Shown: positions 1 to 7,277 of the stretch, in pieces
Layout: every line of letters begins with the position of its first letter
How positions within the stretch are numbered: position 1 is the stretch's first letter
From: an uncultured Megasphaera sp.
Lineage (GTDB): Bacteria; Bacillota; Negativicutes; Veillonellales; Megasphaeraceae
Direction of reading: 5' to 3'
Assembly (NCBI RefSeq): GCF_958350005.1
Contig: NZ_CATWFF010000041.1
Location: 1-13,501, forward strand
DNA length: 13,501 nucleotides
The notes under the pieces: generated by a model
What the model saw: the letters and a program-made list of their open reading frames with translations, nothing else
What the model was told of the DNA's origin: nothing
The model's database searches: none
Program-made: the position numbers and the translations under genes

Positions 1-48
1 ATATAACATTATAGTCATTCTGTCATTCTCTATTTTACATATGCACAT

Positions 49-92
49 AAAAAAAGGCTGACAGTCCGAACGATACGCCCGAACTGCCGGCC
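49..92 (-). terminator. Intrinsic (Rho-independent) terminator of the LPS operon
   Basis: Read on the minus strand, the arm GGCCGGCAGTTCGGGCG (76-92) pairs with CGTTCGGACTGTCAGCC (56-72) around a three-base loop. The stem is 17 pairs long, with one C-A mismatch and four G-U pairs, and is followed directly by seven T residues (49-55). It starts three bases after the TAA stop of the last gene. The opposite strand has no comparable T-run after the stem, so it probably ends transcription from the right only. Confidence 0.9.
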
Positions 93-95
93 AGT

Positions 96-1184
96 TTATT
101 TCGACTTGCGATATACCAGGTATATGCCGGCAATACCGCACACGATATCCGGCAAAAAGGCTGCCAAGTACGGCGGAATACGGCCGCCATTGCCGAGAGC
201 ATTGCCCATCGTCATAATCGAGTAGTAAATAAAAATGACGACAACGCTGATTCCAAAGCCAATAGACGAACTTCCCCGCTGCTTCTGCATGCCCAGCGGG
301 GCGCCGACAATAGCACAGACTAAACTGGCCAGCGGCAGAGCAAAACGATTATACATTTCTACTTTCATCTTGTTCGTATCGACCGAATTTTCATCGAGGA
401 GCTTAATTTGTTCACGCAATTCGCGAATTGTCAATTCATCGGGGTCTTTCTGAGATGCCGTAATTTTTCCGGGACGCTGCGAAATAGGCAAGGCCTGATT
501 GGTAAACCGCATCGTCCGGTTAACTCCTTCGCCGCCAGAGACATCAAAAATCGTTCCTTCATGCATGACCCACTTGGAGCCGTTCCAATCAGCCCGATCG
601 GCTTTTTCCACACGCATGAGCACATCGTTTTCAAATTCCTGCACCGTAATGTCCCGCAGTTCTTTGGTTTCCGCATTGTATTGGCGGGCATACATGAGAC
701 TGGATATATCAGATCCGCTCGTATTTTTTATGATAATGTGATCCTGCGATGCCGGCGCCACATTATGTTTGATTTCTTCATTGATAATTGTATTATATGC
801 ATTATTTGCCTTAGGAACCACATATTCATTAAACGCCGTCGTACCTAGGGAAATAAAAAATGCCGCAATGAAGATAGGCATAGCCAGGCGGACAAAGTTC
901 TGTCCTCCTGCGCGCATAACAATAAGTTCGCTGGAACTGGACAGCCGGCCAAAGGCCATCAGTGAGCCGAGCAGTACAGACATGGGAAAGGTCACGACGA
1001 TAATAGACGGCATGGCCAGTACGAGTACGCGAAAGGCGGCCCAGAGAGAGGCGCCGTATTGATTGATTAAATTGGCAATCCTGTATAGTGTGCCTGTGCC
1101 GACAAAAACAGCCGTAAATGCACAGACACCAAATAAAAAGGGACTGATAAATTCCTTTAATATATACTTGTCTAATATTCGCAT
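96..1184 (-). CDS. LptF/LptG-family LPS export permease
   Basis: Inner-membrane permease (YjgP/YjgQ family, 362 aa) of the ABC transporter that extracts LPS and passes it to LptC and LptA. The family fold is visible: three hydrophobic segments (about 14-34, 50-78, 99-118), a polar periplasmic beta-rich domain (about 120-270) and three more membrane segments (about 281-300, 306-328, 338-357). SSSSELIVMRAGG (82-94) lies where the family's coupling helix contacts LptB, and YNRFALPLASLV (278-289) is typical of the fourth segment. Length fits LptF and LptG (about 350-365 aa). The ATG at 1184 has AGGAG seven bases upstream, in the 16-base gap after lptB. It is the last gene before the terminator. 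I cannot tell LptF from LptG by eye, so no symbol is given. Only one such permease is present here, whereas E. coli has two adjacent ones. Confidence 0.93.
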   Translation of the reverse strand: MRILDKYILKEFISPFLFGVCAFTAVFVGTGTLYRIANLINQYGASLWAAFRVLVLAMPSIIVVTFPMSVLLGSLMAFGRLSSSSELIVMRAGGQNFVRLAMPIFIAAFFISLGTTAFNEYVVPKANNAYNTIINEEIKHNVAPASQDHIIIKNTSGSDISSLMYARQYNAETKELRDITVQEFENDVLMRVEKADRADWNGSKWVMHEGTIFDVSGGEGVNRTMRFTNQALPISQRPGKITASQKDPDELTIRELREQIKLLDENSVDTNKMKVEMYNRFALPLASLVCAIVGAPLGMQKQRGSSSIGFGISVVVIFIYYSIMTMGNALGNGGRIPPYLAAFLPDIVCGIAGIYLVYRKSK

Positions 1185-1200
1185 TCCTGTCTCCTGCCTG

Positions 1201-1920
1201 TTACATCCTAAATTCTTCGCCTAAATAGAATTTTTTCGCAATCGGGTCGTTGGCAATTTTCTCCGGACTGCCTTCCAGCAGAATGCGGCCTTCACTCAGA
1301 ATATATGCTTTATCTACAATGCTCAAAGTTTCCCGTACATTATGGTCAGTAATGAGAACGCCCATTCCCCTCTGTTTTAAATGACTGATAATGCCCTGAA
1401 TTTCATTGACTGCCAGCGGGTCTATGCCGGCAAACGGTTCATCCAATAAAATAAACGCCGGATCCATAACCAGACATCGGGCTATTTCAACACGGCGCCG
1501 CTCGCCGCCGGACAACTGAATGCCCAGCCGGTCGCGGAGTTTAAGAATGGAAAATTCTTCCATCAGCGCTTCTGCCTTCTTTTTCTGCTCTTTCTTGCTC
1601 ATCTTTGTTGTTTCCAACATGGCCAGAAGATTGTCCTCTACAGTCAGTTTACGAAAAATCGATGCTTCCTGCGGCAGATAGCCAATTCCGTATGCAGCTC
1701 GTTTATGAATGGGCAGCCCCGTTACTTCCTTGTCGCCAATAAGAATGCGCCCTTCATCAGGATGCTCAATTCCTACAATCATATAGAATGTTGTCGTCTT
1801 ACCGGCACCGTTAGGACCAAGAAGACCGACAATTTCTCCCTGATTGACAGCAATGCTCACCCCTGCTACAGCGCGTTTTTCTTTATATAGTTTTACAAGA
1901 TTCTCTGTTTGAATCTGCAT
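1201..1920 (-). CDS. lptB: LPS export ABC transporter ATP-binding protein LptB
   Basis: Cytoplasmic ATPase that powers LPS extraction from the inner membrane, working as a dimer under the LptF/G-type permease. All ABC motifs are present in 239 aa: Walker A GPNGAGKT (35-42), Q-loop Gln84 in [11 protein letters not shown], signature LSGGE (136-140), Walker B ILLDE (157-161), D-loop AGIDP and switch His193 in TDHNVRETL. The Q-loop region [16 protein letters not shown] and the ending [15 protein letters not shown] closely resemble E. coli LptB (about 241 aa), which separates it from amino-acid or lipid importer ATPases. ATG at 1920 follows GAGGAG by about six bases; the gap from lptA is 18 bases. 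The neighbouring lptC, lptA and permease support the assignment. Confidence 0.97.
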   Translation of the reverse strand: MQIQTENLVKLYKEKRAVAGVSIAVNQGEIVGLLGPNGAGKTTTFYMIVGIEHPDEGRILIGDKEVTGLPIHKRAAYGIGYLPQEASIFRKLTVEDNLLAMLETTKMSKKEQKKKAEALMEEFSILKLRDRLGIQLSGGERRRVEIARCLVMDPAFILLDEPFAGIDPLAVNEIQGIISHLKQRGMGVLITDHNVRETLSIVDKAYILSEGRILLEGSPEKIANDPIAKKFYLGEEFRM

Positions 1921-1938
1921 GGTCTGCTCCTCATCCGT

Positions 1939-2670
1939 CTATTCGCCGTCCGGTACGATGACCACAGTAGAACGGGTCATGGTCTGCACGGAATTGTCAG
2001 CCAGGCGAATCAGTACATTATCGCCGTTCAGGGTATTGCCGTTCTGTACAGCATGAACGTCTCCGGTCAGATGAATAACCCCATCATTGACATTCGGCGT
2101 CTGTGTATATACGGCTTGTCCGGCATAGGCTGTCAAATGGTCAGCCGGCGATTCAATGTGAACACTGCCAGTACCTACAGCTCTGATTTCCTTAAACCAG
2201 GCATCAATATGATCAGCCCACATCTGCGATCCCTGGGCTTCGAGATACCCGTTGCCCGTAACAATGCCATAGTCTTTATCCAGATAATATTCTACCTGAT
2301 CGCCATTTACCTTTTTATCGCCGTATATACCGCGTACGCTGCCTATGGCAATGATATAATTACGGTTCGTCGAATGTAATTTATCAGCATTGAGCTGCAT
2401 ATCCGGCTGCTGTACAGCAACATTGCCTTCCATGTCGGCTTCGGCAGTCTTCAAATTATAGACGGCATGATTCCCGGTCATTGTCGCCTGATCGCGGACA
2501 ATAACAACATTGCCTGTTGCCGTTGCTACCTGGGTCTTGCCGTTGTATTCCAGTCGATCAGCAGTCACGGACACAGACGGTGCATCAGCCGCCATCAACC
2601 CTGATGCAGGCAGACTCATCAGTCCGGCTGCAGCAACGGCAAGTAATACTTTTTGTATTCCCTGTATCAT
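1939..2670 (-). CDS. lptA: Periplasmic LPS bridge protein LptA (OstA-like)
   Basis: Periplasmic beta-jellyroll protein that carries LPS from LptC toward the outer-membrane LptD. A signal peptide is evident: a basic start, a hydrophobic stretch at about 8-26 and a likely cleavage after GLMA (about residue 27). The mature part begins with the OstA signature VTADRLEYNGKTQVATATG (35-53). Glycines starting G-x-V/L beta units recur at 53, 82, 110, 139, 168 and 203, a period of 28-35 residues. At 243 aa it is longer than E. coli LptA (185 aa), apparently with extra jellyroll units. ATG at 2670 follows AAGGGAG by eight bases; only three bases separate it from the lptC stop. It is much too short to be LptD, and no LptD is in the window. 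Confidence 0.93.
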   Translation of the reverse strand: MIQGIQKVLLAVAAAGLMSLPASGLMAADAPSVSVTADRLEYNGKTQVATATGNVVIVRDQATMTGNHAVYNLKTAEADMEGNVAVQQPDMQLNADKLHSTNRNYIIAIGSVRGIYGDKKVNGDQVEYYLDKDYGIVTGNGYLEAQGSQMWADHIDAWFKEIRAVGTGSVHIESPADHLTAYAGQAVYTQTPNVNDGVIHLTGDVHAVQNGNTLNGDNVLIRLADNSVQTMTRSTVVIVPDGE

Positions 2671-2673
2671 GGT

Positions 2674-3228
2674 CTACTCTCCCTTTGTTACCTGGGCATG
2701 GCCAGTGAGCGTTACATTATCCATACTCGTATTGGTTTCAAATGCATCGGCCCGGAGACTCGTATTGTCATGACGATTCATGACGACTTTCCCTCCGGAA
2801 ACAATATGCGTATTCATATTATAATACACACTGCCTTCAGTCTGCAATGTATCATTTTTATTTGTTTGCGCCTGTACAGGCGGCTTGATTTCAACGGTGC
2901 CTTTCTTTTTATCTACAATTCCCCGCGGCGATGTCAGCGTCATTTCCGTGCCATCATCACCAACTAAAAGGGCCTTGGGATTCGTAAAATACATAACTTC
3001 CGTTTCCGGATCAATCATGATTTTATCAGCCGTCAGCCGCCATACAAGGTTGCCGTCCTTTTTCTCTTCCAGTTCTGAGCCTTCAAACTCAACCAGCTTA
3101 TCCGGACTGACTACAGGCGGCGCAGAAACAGGCTGGTTTAGAAGGAAATACAGAAATGCAGAAAAAGCCAGCACAGCGGCTGCACCAATAATGGTTATTT
3201 TATTTTTCTTCAGTGTTTCTACCATCAT
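2674..3228 (-). CDS. lptC: LPS export protein LptC, membrane-anchored
   Basis: Bitopic inner-membrane protein (184 aa, close to E. coli's 191) that takes LPS from the LptB-permease complex and hands it to LptA. A short basic cytoplasmic start (MMVETLKKNK) is followed by one membrane segment (about 11-30), a Pro-rich linker (33-42) and a beta-rich periplasmic domain with the YrbK/LptC pattern: LVWRLTADKI (61-70), LTSPRGIVDKKKG (98-110), SVYYNMNTHIVSGGKVV (133-149) and a terminal LTGHAQV unit. The start is a tandem ATG-ATG at 3228/3225. AAGGAGAGGT lies upstream, inside the end of the acyltransferase gene, which it overlaps by 29 bases. It sits immediately before lptA, as in many LPS operons. 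Confidence 0.94.
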   Translation of the reverse strand: MMVETLKKNKITIIGAAAVLAFSAFLYFLLNQPVSAPPVVSPDKLVEFEGSELEEKKDGNLVWRLTADKIMIDPETEVMYFTNPKALLVGDDGTEMTLTSPRGIVDKKKGTVEIKPPVQAQTNKNDTLQTEGSVYYNMNTHIVSGGKVVMNRHDNTSLRADAFETNTSMDNVTLTGHAQVTKGE

Positions 3229-4141
3229 TGCTCTGTACCTCTCCTTCCTGCTGCAGCGCTACAATTTCCTCCGGCTTTGTACTCCACCGATGTTGGAACC
3301 ACAGCCATTCCGTAGGATGCTCTTTAATAAACTTCTCCGTCAAAACGGCCATTTTTCTGGTCAGGCGGGCAATATCTGCCTCTCTATCGCCTGTATCTTC
3401 ATAATACATGACATCGCCAATGATGACGCGATGGTGATGATGCTCATCATGGATGGCAAAAATAGGCAGAATAGGAGAACCAAATTTTCGGGCAAACAGA
3501 GCCGGGCCTTTGGGAGTAGAAGACATTTTTCCCAGAAACGGCTGAGGCACACCGTAAAAACCGCCATCCTGATCGGCTAAGAAGCCGAGGATTTTCTTCC
3601 GTTTTAACGCTCTGGCAGCAATGATCATTTCATTGCCGCCGCGGGCAAATACTTCCAGCCCCATCATTTCACGATTTTCATTTAACAATCGCGTTACCTG
3701 ATCGTTCGGCTGTTTCTTGACAATCGTCGTCGTCGGATACCCATTCAGAGCCAGTGATGCGCCCATCCACTCCCAGTTGCCAATATGACCGGTCAGGACA
3801 ATGACGCCTTTATTTTCTTTCAGCGCAGCTTCCAGTTTTTCCGGATGCTCCAGTGTAACATACTGGGATATATTCTCTTTTGTCAGTCTGGGGGTATACA
3901 GTATTTCCATAAGGGACTGCCCCAGATTTTGAAAAAGGGCGTCCATAATTTCATTGGCTTTTGCTTCGCTGCATTCCAGACCGCGCATAACATGAAACAC
4001 GCCTCGGCGGCGCTGCTTTTTCAATAGCTTGCCTACGAGGGGGCCCAGTTTGCGTCCCAATGAAATAACAGTTCCGTACGGAAGGCGGCAAACAATGCTG
4101 CCTAATCCCCGGGCCATATGATACTGCCAGTCATTAAACAC
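3200..4141 (-). CDS. lpxL: Late lipid A acyltransferase, LpxL/HtrB type
   Basis: Inner-membrane enzyme (313 aa) of the lysophospholipid acyltransferase superfamily that adds a secondary acyl chain to lipid A, classically after Kdo transfer. The HX4(D/E) catalytic pair is His119 and Glu124 in TGHIGNWEWMG. Other family marks are LADQDGG (188-194), TPKGPALFARKFGSPILP (209-226) and EWLWFQHRWSTKP (278-290). The N-terminus has only a moderately hydrophobic segment, less clear than the E. coli anchor. The C-terminal 22 residues are polar and probably dispensable; the last bases overlap lptC. A short His-rich run, HDEHHHH (231-237), has no obvious role. The start is GTG at 4141, ten bases after AAAGGAG. 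It follows kdsC by 20 bases. LpxL versus LpxM specificity and acyl chain length cannot be read from the sequence. Confidence 0.9.
   Translation of the reverse strand: MFNDWQYHMARGLGSIVCRLPYGTVISLGRKLGPLVGKLLKKQRRRGVFHVMRGLECSEAKANEIMDALFQNLGQSLMEILYTPRLTKENISQYVTLEHPEKLEAALKENKGVIVLTGHIGNWEWMGASLALNGYPTTTIVKKQPNDQVTRLLNENREMMGLEVFARGGNEMIIAARALKRKKILGFLADQDGGFYGVPQPFLGKMSSTPKGPALFARKFGSPILPIFAIHDEHHHHRVIIGDVMYYEDTGDREADIARLTRKMAVLTEKFIKEHPTEWLWFQHRWSTKPEEIVALQQEGEVQSNDGRNTEEK
3237..3246 (-). promoter_or_regulatory. Ribosome binding site of lptC inside lpxL
   Basis: The minus strand reads AAGGAGAGGT, eight bases before the tandem ATG-ATG start of lptC (3228/3225). Because it lies within the coding end of the acyltransferase gene, ribosomes translating lpxL pass over it, so the two genes are probably coupled. 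Confidence 0.7.
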
Positions 4142-4161
4142 AATACCGACGCTCCTTTCTC

Positions 4162-4692
4162 TTATTGAATAGCGGCCGTTTCACCGCTCATATATCGGCG
4201 AAGCACGTAATCCCACTGGTTCTGCTGCTTGAGAATATATTCAATCCACTCCCGCAGTGCACCGTGTCCGCCATTACAGGATGCTACAAAGACCGCTGCC
4301 TGCCGTGCTTCTGCACAGCCATCTGCCGGTGAGGCGCCACAGCCTACATTGGCAATAACAGACAGGTCGTTAAGATCATCCCCCATATACGCAATTTCTT
4401 CCATGGAAATATGCAGGTCCTGACACAGCTGATTTACAGCAGCCAGTTTATCTGACACATTCTGCAGCACCCAGTCAATATGCAGATCTGCTGCACGGCG
4501 TGCAACCATAGGCGACGTGCGTCCCGTAATGATAGCAGTCTGTATGCCTGCTGCCCGGGCCAGGGATATGCCCATGCCGTCGCGGGCAGAAAATCCTTTC
4601 ATAGCATCGCCGTCAGGGCCGTAGTAAATCGTCCCATCAGTCAGTACACCGTCGACATCAAAAGCGATCAGTTTCAGTTGTATTCCGTCCAT
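4162..4692 (-). CDS. kdsC: Kdo-8-phosphate phosphatase KdsC (HAD family)
   Basis: Cytoplasmic phosphatase that converts Kdo-8-phosphate to Kdo, the third step of the Kdo pathway. It is a small C0-type HAD protein without a cap (176 aa; E. coli KdsC 188). HAD motif I is FDVDGVLTDG (11-20), with nucleophile Asp12 and acid/base Asp14. Motif II is ITGRTS (55-60), motif III probably Lys82, and motif IV GDDLND (104-109). FSARDGMGI (34-42) is typical of KdsC, as is the aromatic and basic C-terminal tail that reaches the neighbouring subunit in the tetramer. ATG at 4692 shares one base with the kdsD stop (TGATG), suggesting coupled translation; AGGGAG lies seven bases upstream. Its place among kdsD, kdsA and kdsB removes most doubt about substrate. 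Confidence 0.95.
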   Translation of the reverse strand: MDGIQLKLIAFDVDGVLTDGTIYYGPDGDAMKGFSARDGMGISLARAAGIQTAIITGRTSPMVARRAADLHIDWVLQNVSDKLAAVNQLCQDLHISMEEIAYMGDDLNDLSVIANVGCGASPADGCAEARQAAVFVASCNGGHGALREWIEYILKQQNQWDYVLRRYMSGETAAIQ

Positions 4693-5663
4693 CAGACAAC
4701 TCCCTGCCGCAGCAAATCTGTCAGGTGAATCATGCCAATAGCCTTTCCGTCTTTATCGACAACAGGAAGTACTGTAATGGGCCGGGGCTGATTTTTTTCC
4801 ATAATATGCAGTGCTTCTGCCGCCAGTTTTTGTTCTGTAATCTGCCGCGGATTTTTCGTCATCATGGCATCAACAGGCCACTGCAGGAAATTGGAGCCTG
4901 TTTCCAGGCCGCGGCGCACGTCGCCGTCTGTTACCAGGCCTACGAGACGGCCTTCTTCATCCACTACAGATACGGCACCCAGTCCTTTTTCGGTCATCAT
5001 GAACAGGGCATCCTGTACCAGGCTGTCTTCGGAAATGACGGGATTATCGTTCCCCTTATGCATGACGTTTTCGACGGTAAGGAGCAGACGGCGTCCCAGA
5101 GCTCCACCGGGATGAAAAATAGCAAACTGATCTTTCGTAAAGTGATGCGCAGACAATAGTACCACGGCCAGGGCATCCCCTAAAGCCAGGGCGACAGTTG
5201 TGCTCGTCGTCGGCGCCAGCCCCAGCGGACACGCTTCTTTTTCTACAGATGCATCGAGAATAATGTCGGCATTTTTGGCCAGCGTCGAATTATGGTTGCC
5301 TACAACGGCAATCAGTTTGGCACCGATTCGCTTCAAAGATGGCAGAATATTCAGAACTTCCATCGTTTCGCCGCTGTTGGAAAAGGCAATGACCACATCC
5401 TTGGATGTGACCATGCCGAGGTCACCATGAATGGCTTCTGCCGGATGAAGAAATACTGCCGGCGTTCCCGTACTGGATAAGGTTGCAGCCACTTTGCGGG
5501 CAATATGTCCCGACTTTCCCATGCCTGTTACAATAACCCGGCCAGGTGATTCCAAAATCATATGTACTGCCTTTACAAAACTCTGGTCCAGCGTAGGGAT
5601 CAGTTTTTCAATACCCTGCGCTTCCTGATGAAGCACATCTCTTGCTTCTGCCAAAATATCCAT
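4692..5663 (-). CDS. kdsD: Arabinose-5-phosphate isomerase KdsD (KpsF/GutQ family)
   Basis: Cytoplasmic isomerase converting ribulose-5-phosphate to arabinose-5-phosphate, the entry step to Kdo. Domain order is an N-terminal SIS sugar-isomerase domain (about 33-170) and two CBS domains (about 197-255 and 263-320). SIS marks are VTGMGKSGHIARK (45-57), SNSGET (95-100) and LAPTTSTT (149-156); FHPGGALGRRL (183-193) is the family link to the CBS pair. Length (323 aa) matches E. coli KdsD (328). CBS repeats often sense nucleotides or sugar nucleotides, so feedback control is possible but not shown. ATG at 5663 follows GGAGGAG by six bases; the gap to kdsA is 15 bases. The operon context favours KdsD over the GutQ or KpsF paralogues. 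Confidence 0.95.
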   Translation of the reverse strand: MDILAEARDVLHQEAQGIEKLIPTLDQSFVKAVHMILESPGRVIVTGMGKSGHIARKVAATLSSTGTPAVFLHPAEAIHGDLGMVTSKDVVIAFSNSGETMEVLNILPSLKRIGAKLIAVVGNHNSTLAKNADIILDASVEKEACPLGLAPTTSTTVALALGDALAVVLLSAHHFTKDQFAIFHPGGALGRRLLLTVENVMHKGNDNPVISEDSLVQDALFMMTEKGLGAVSVVDEEGRLVGLVTDGDVRRGLETGSNFLQWPVDAMMTKNPRQITEQKLAAEALHIMEKNQPRPITVLPVVDKDGKAIGMIHLTDLLRQGVV

Positions 5664-5678
5664 GCCAAACTCCTCCGT

Positions 5679-6530
5679 TTATTCTTTCGCCGTACTAATA
5701 CTTTTCCGGGTAATTTCATTGATTGCGATCATATCACGCAGCACTGCTTCGACCTGCGAAACATACAGCATATTCGGCCCGTCACACAATGCTTCATCCG
5801 GGTTATCATGGACTTCCATGAATACGCCGTCTATACCGGCACCGGCTGCCGCTCTGGCCAGATTGCCAATGAACTGCCGCTGTCCCGACGAATGAGTGCC
5901 GGCACCGCCGGGAAGCTGAACGCTGTGGGTCGCATCAAAGACAACGGGATAGCCGAAACTGCGCATAATCGGAAAAGCCCGCATATCGACTACCAGATTA
6001 TGATAGCCCAATGAAAAGCCCCGTTCTGTCAGCATGAGGTTTTCATTGCCTACATGAGACATCTTTTCCAGCACATTTTTCATATCTGACGGAGCCATAA
6101 ACTGCCCCTTCTTGACACTGACACATTTGCCAGTCCTGGCTGCCGCTTCCAGCAAATCTGTCTGTCGGCAGAGAAATGCCGGAATCTGCAGCACATCCAG
6201 TACTTCTGCTGCCGGTTCGATCTGTTCGATAGAATGGACATCACTAATAACGGGCACCTGCAGCTCTTCTTTTATATGCCGCAGAATTTCCAGGCCCTTT
6301 TTCAGTCCAGGACCGCGATAGGACGTATAGGACGAACGGTTTGCCTTATCGTAGGAAGCCTTGAAAATATAGGTAACGCCCAGTTTTTCGCAAATACGCT
6401 TCATTTCCTGCCCAATATGCAGGATACGTTCCGGATCCTCAATCACACAGGGGCCGGCCATGACAAACAGTTTGCCGTCGCCGCCAACGCGAGTATTCCC
6501 GATTTGTACTGATTTTACTTGTTCCATCAT
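5679..6530 (-). CDS. kdsA: 3-deoxy-8-phosphooctulonate synthase KdsA
   Basis: Cytoplasmic TIM-barrel enzyme (283 aa, typical length) that condenses arabinose-5-phosphate with phosphoenolpyruvate to Kdo-8-phosphate. Family marks: MAGPCVIED (24-32), FKASYDKANRSS (56-67), YRGPGL (71-76), IPAFLCRQTDLL (116-127), VKKGQFMAP (139-147), DATHSVQLPGG (199-209) and CDGPN (249-253). Cys28, His202, Glu239 and Asp250 correspond to the four metal ligands I recall for the Aquifex enzyme (Cys11, His185, Glu222, Asp233); E. coli has Asn at the Cys position. This suggests a metal-dependent class II KdsA. The start is a tandem ATG-ATG at 6530/6527; the first overlaps the kdsB stop as ATGA, with AAGGGAG ten bases upstream. 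The order of motifs excludes DAHP synthase. Confidence 0.97.
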   Translation of the reverse strand: MMEQVKSVQIGNTRVGGDGKLFVMAGPCVIEDPERILHIGQEMKRICEKLGVTYIFKASYDKANRSSYTSYRGPGLKKGLEILRHIKEELQVPVISDVHSIEQIEPAAEVLDVLQIPAFLCRQTDLLEAAARTGKCVSVKKGQFMAPSDMKNVLEKMSHVGNENLMLTERGFSLGYHNLVVDMRAFPIMRSFGYPVVFDATHSVQLPGGAGTHSSGQRQFIGNLARAAAGAGIDGVFMEVHDNPDEALCDGPNMLYVSQVEAVLRDMIAINEITRKSISTAKE

Positions 6531-7273
6531 ATCGTAGTATCTCCCTTATGTGCAAAATAAGCTCTCACATGTTCCAGATCTTCCGGCGTGTCAATGCCGA
6601 TAAACTGATGATTCGTCGTAATTACTTTTATCTTATATCCATTTTCAAGAACTCGCAACTGTTCCAGCGATTCTGTTTTTTCTGCCGGCGTCTGAGCCAT
6701 GGAAGCATAGGCGAACAAAAAGGTCCGGCGATATGCGTAAATGCCAATATGTTTGTATGGCTGAATACGGCCAGTAAAGGAATTACGCGGATACGGAATA
6801 AGAGAACGGGAAAAATACATGGCTTCACCGTGACAATTGAGGACGACTTTAACGGCATTGGGATCGTCATATTCATCTTCAGCCAAAGGCGTTGCCACCG
6901 TTGCCATTTCCAGTGCTGCATCGTCTTCAAAAGCCTGGCACAGTGAATCAATGACATCTGGTGCAATAAGCGGTTCATCGCCCTGCACATTAATAATGAC
7001 ATCGGCTTCCGGAAAATGACCGGCCGCTTCAGCCAGGCGATCTGTTCCGGTAGCGTGATCTTCCCGGGTCATGACGGCATGTCCGCCAAAGGATACGACT
7101 GTATCATACACTTTAGGGTTGTCAACAGCTACGACGACCTGACCTATTTTAGAAGCCTTCGCTGCCTGTTCATACACACGCTGTACCATTGGCTTGCCGG
7201 CAATATCAGCCAGCGGTTTTCCCGGCAGGCGCGTCGACGCATACCGTGATGGAATAATACATATAAAATTCAT
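6527..7273 (-). CDS. kdsB: CMP-Kdo synthetase KdsB
   Basis: Cytoplasmic cytidylyltransferase (248 aa, same length as E. coli KdsB) that activates Kdo with CTP to the short-lived CMP-Kdo used by WaaA. The nucleotide-binding start IPSRYASTRLPGKPL (7-21) is diagnostic. HATGTDR (73-79), NVQGDEP (95-101, with the Mg-binding Asp99), KHIGIYAYR (174-182), EKTESLEQLR (198-207) and GIDTPEDL (226-233) follow in the usual order. ATG at 7273 follows AGGAGG by eight bases, four bases after lpxK ends. It overlaps kdsA by four bases. It comes first of the four kds genes although its reaction is last. Confidence 0.97.
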   Translation of the reverse strand: MNFICIIPSRYASTRLPGKPLADIAGKPMVQRVYEQAAKASKIGQVVVAVDNPKVYDTVVSFGGHAVMTREDHATGTDRLAEAAGHFPEADVIINVQGDEPLIAPDVIDSLCQAFEDDAALEMATVATPLAEDEYDDPNAVKVVLNCHGEAMYFSRSLIPYPRNSFTGRIQPYKHIGIYAYRRTFLFAYASMAQTPAEKTESLEQLRVLENGYKIKVITTNHQFIGIDTPEDLEHVRAYFAHKGDTTI

Positions 7274-7277
7274 ATCC

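Noticed and set aside
14..29. Eight-base direct repeat GTCATTCT-GTCATTCT
   Set aside because: Only two copies, short, in AT-rich sequence beyond the terminator; nothing suggests an attachment site or regulatory role.
3427..3451. His-rich run HDEHHHH in the acyltransferase as a metal site
   Set aside because: It lies in a variable loop away from the HX4E catalytic motif and no partner ligands are evident. It is most likely incidental.
4142..4161. Possible internal promoter in the longest gap (20 bases)
   Set aside because: The gap is filled by the ribosome binding site of the next gene and is too short for a -35/-10 pair. A promoter inside kdsC cannot be excluded, but no convincing one was seen.
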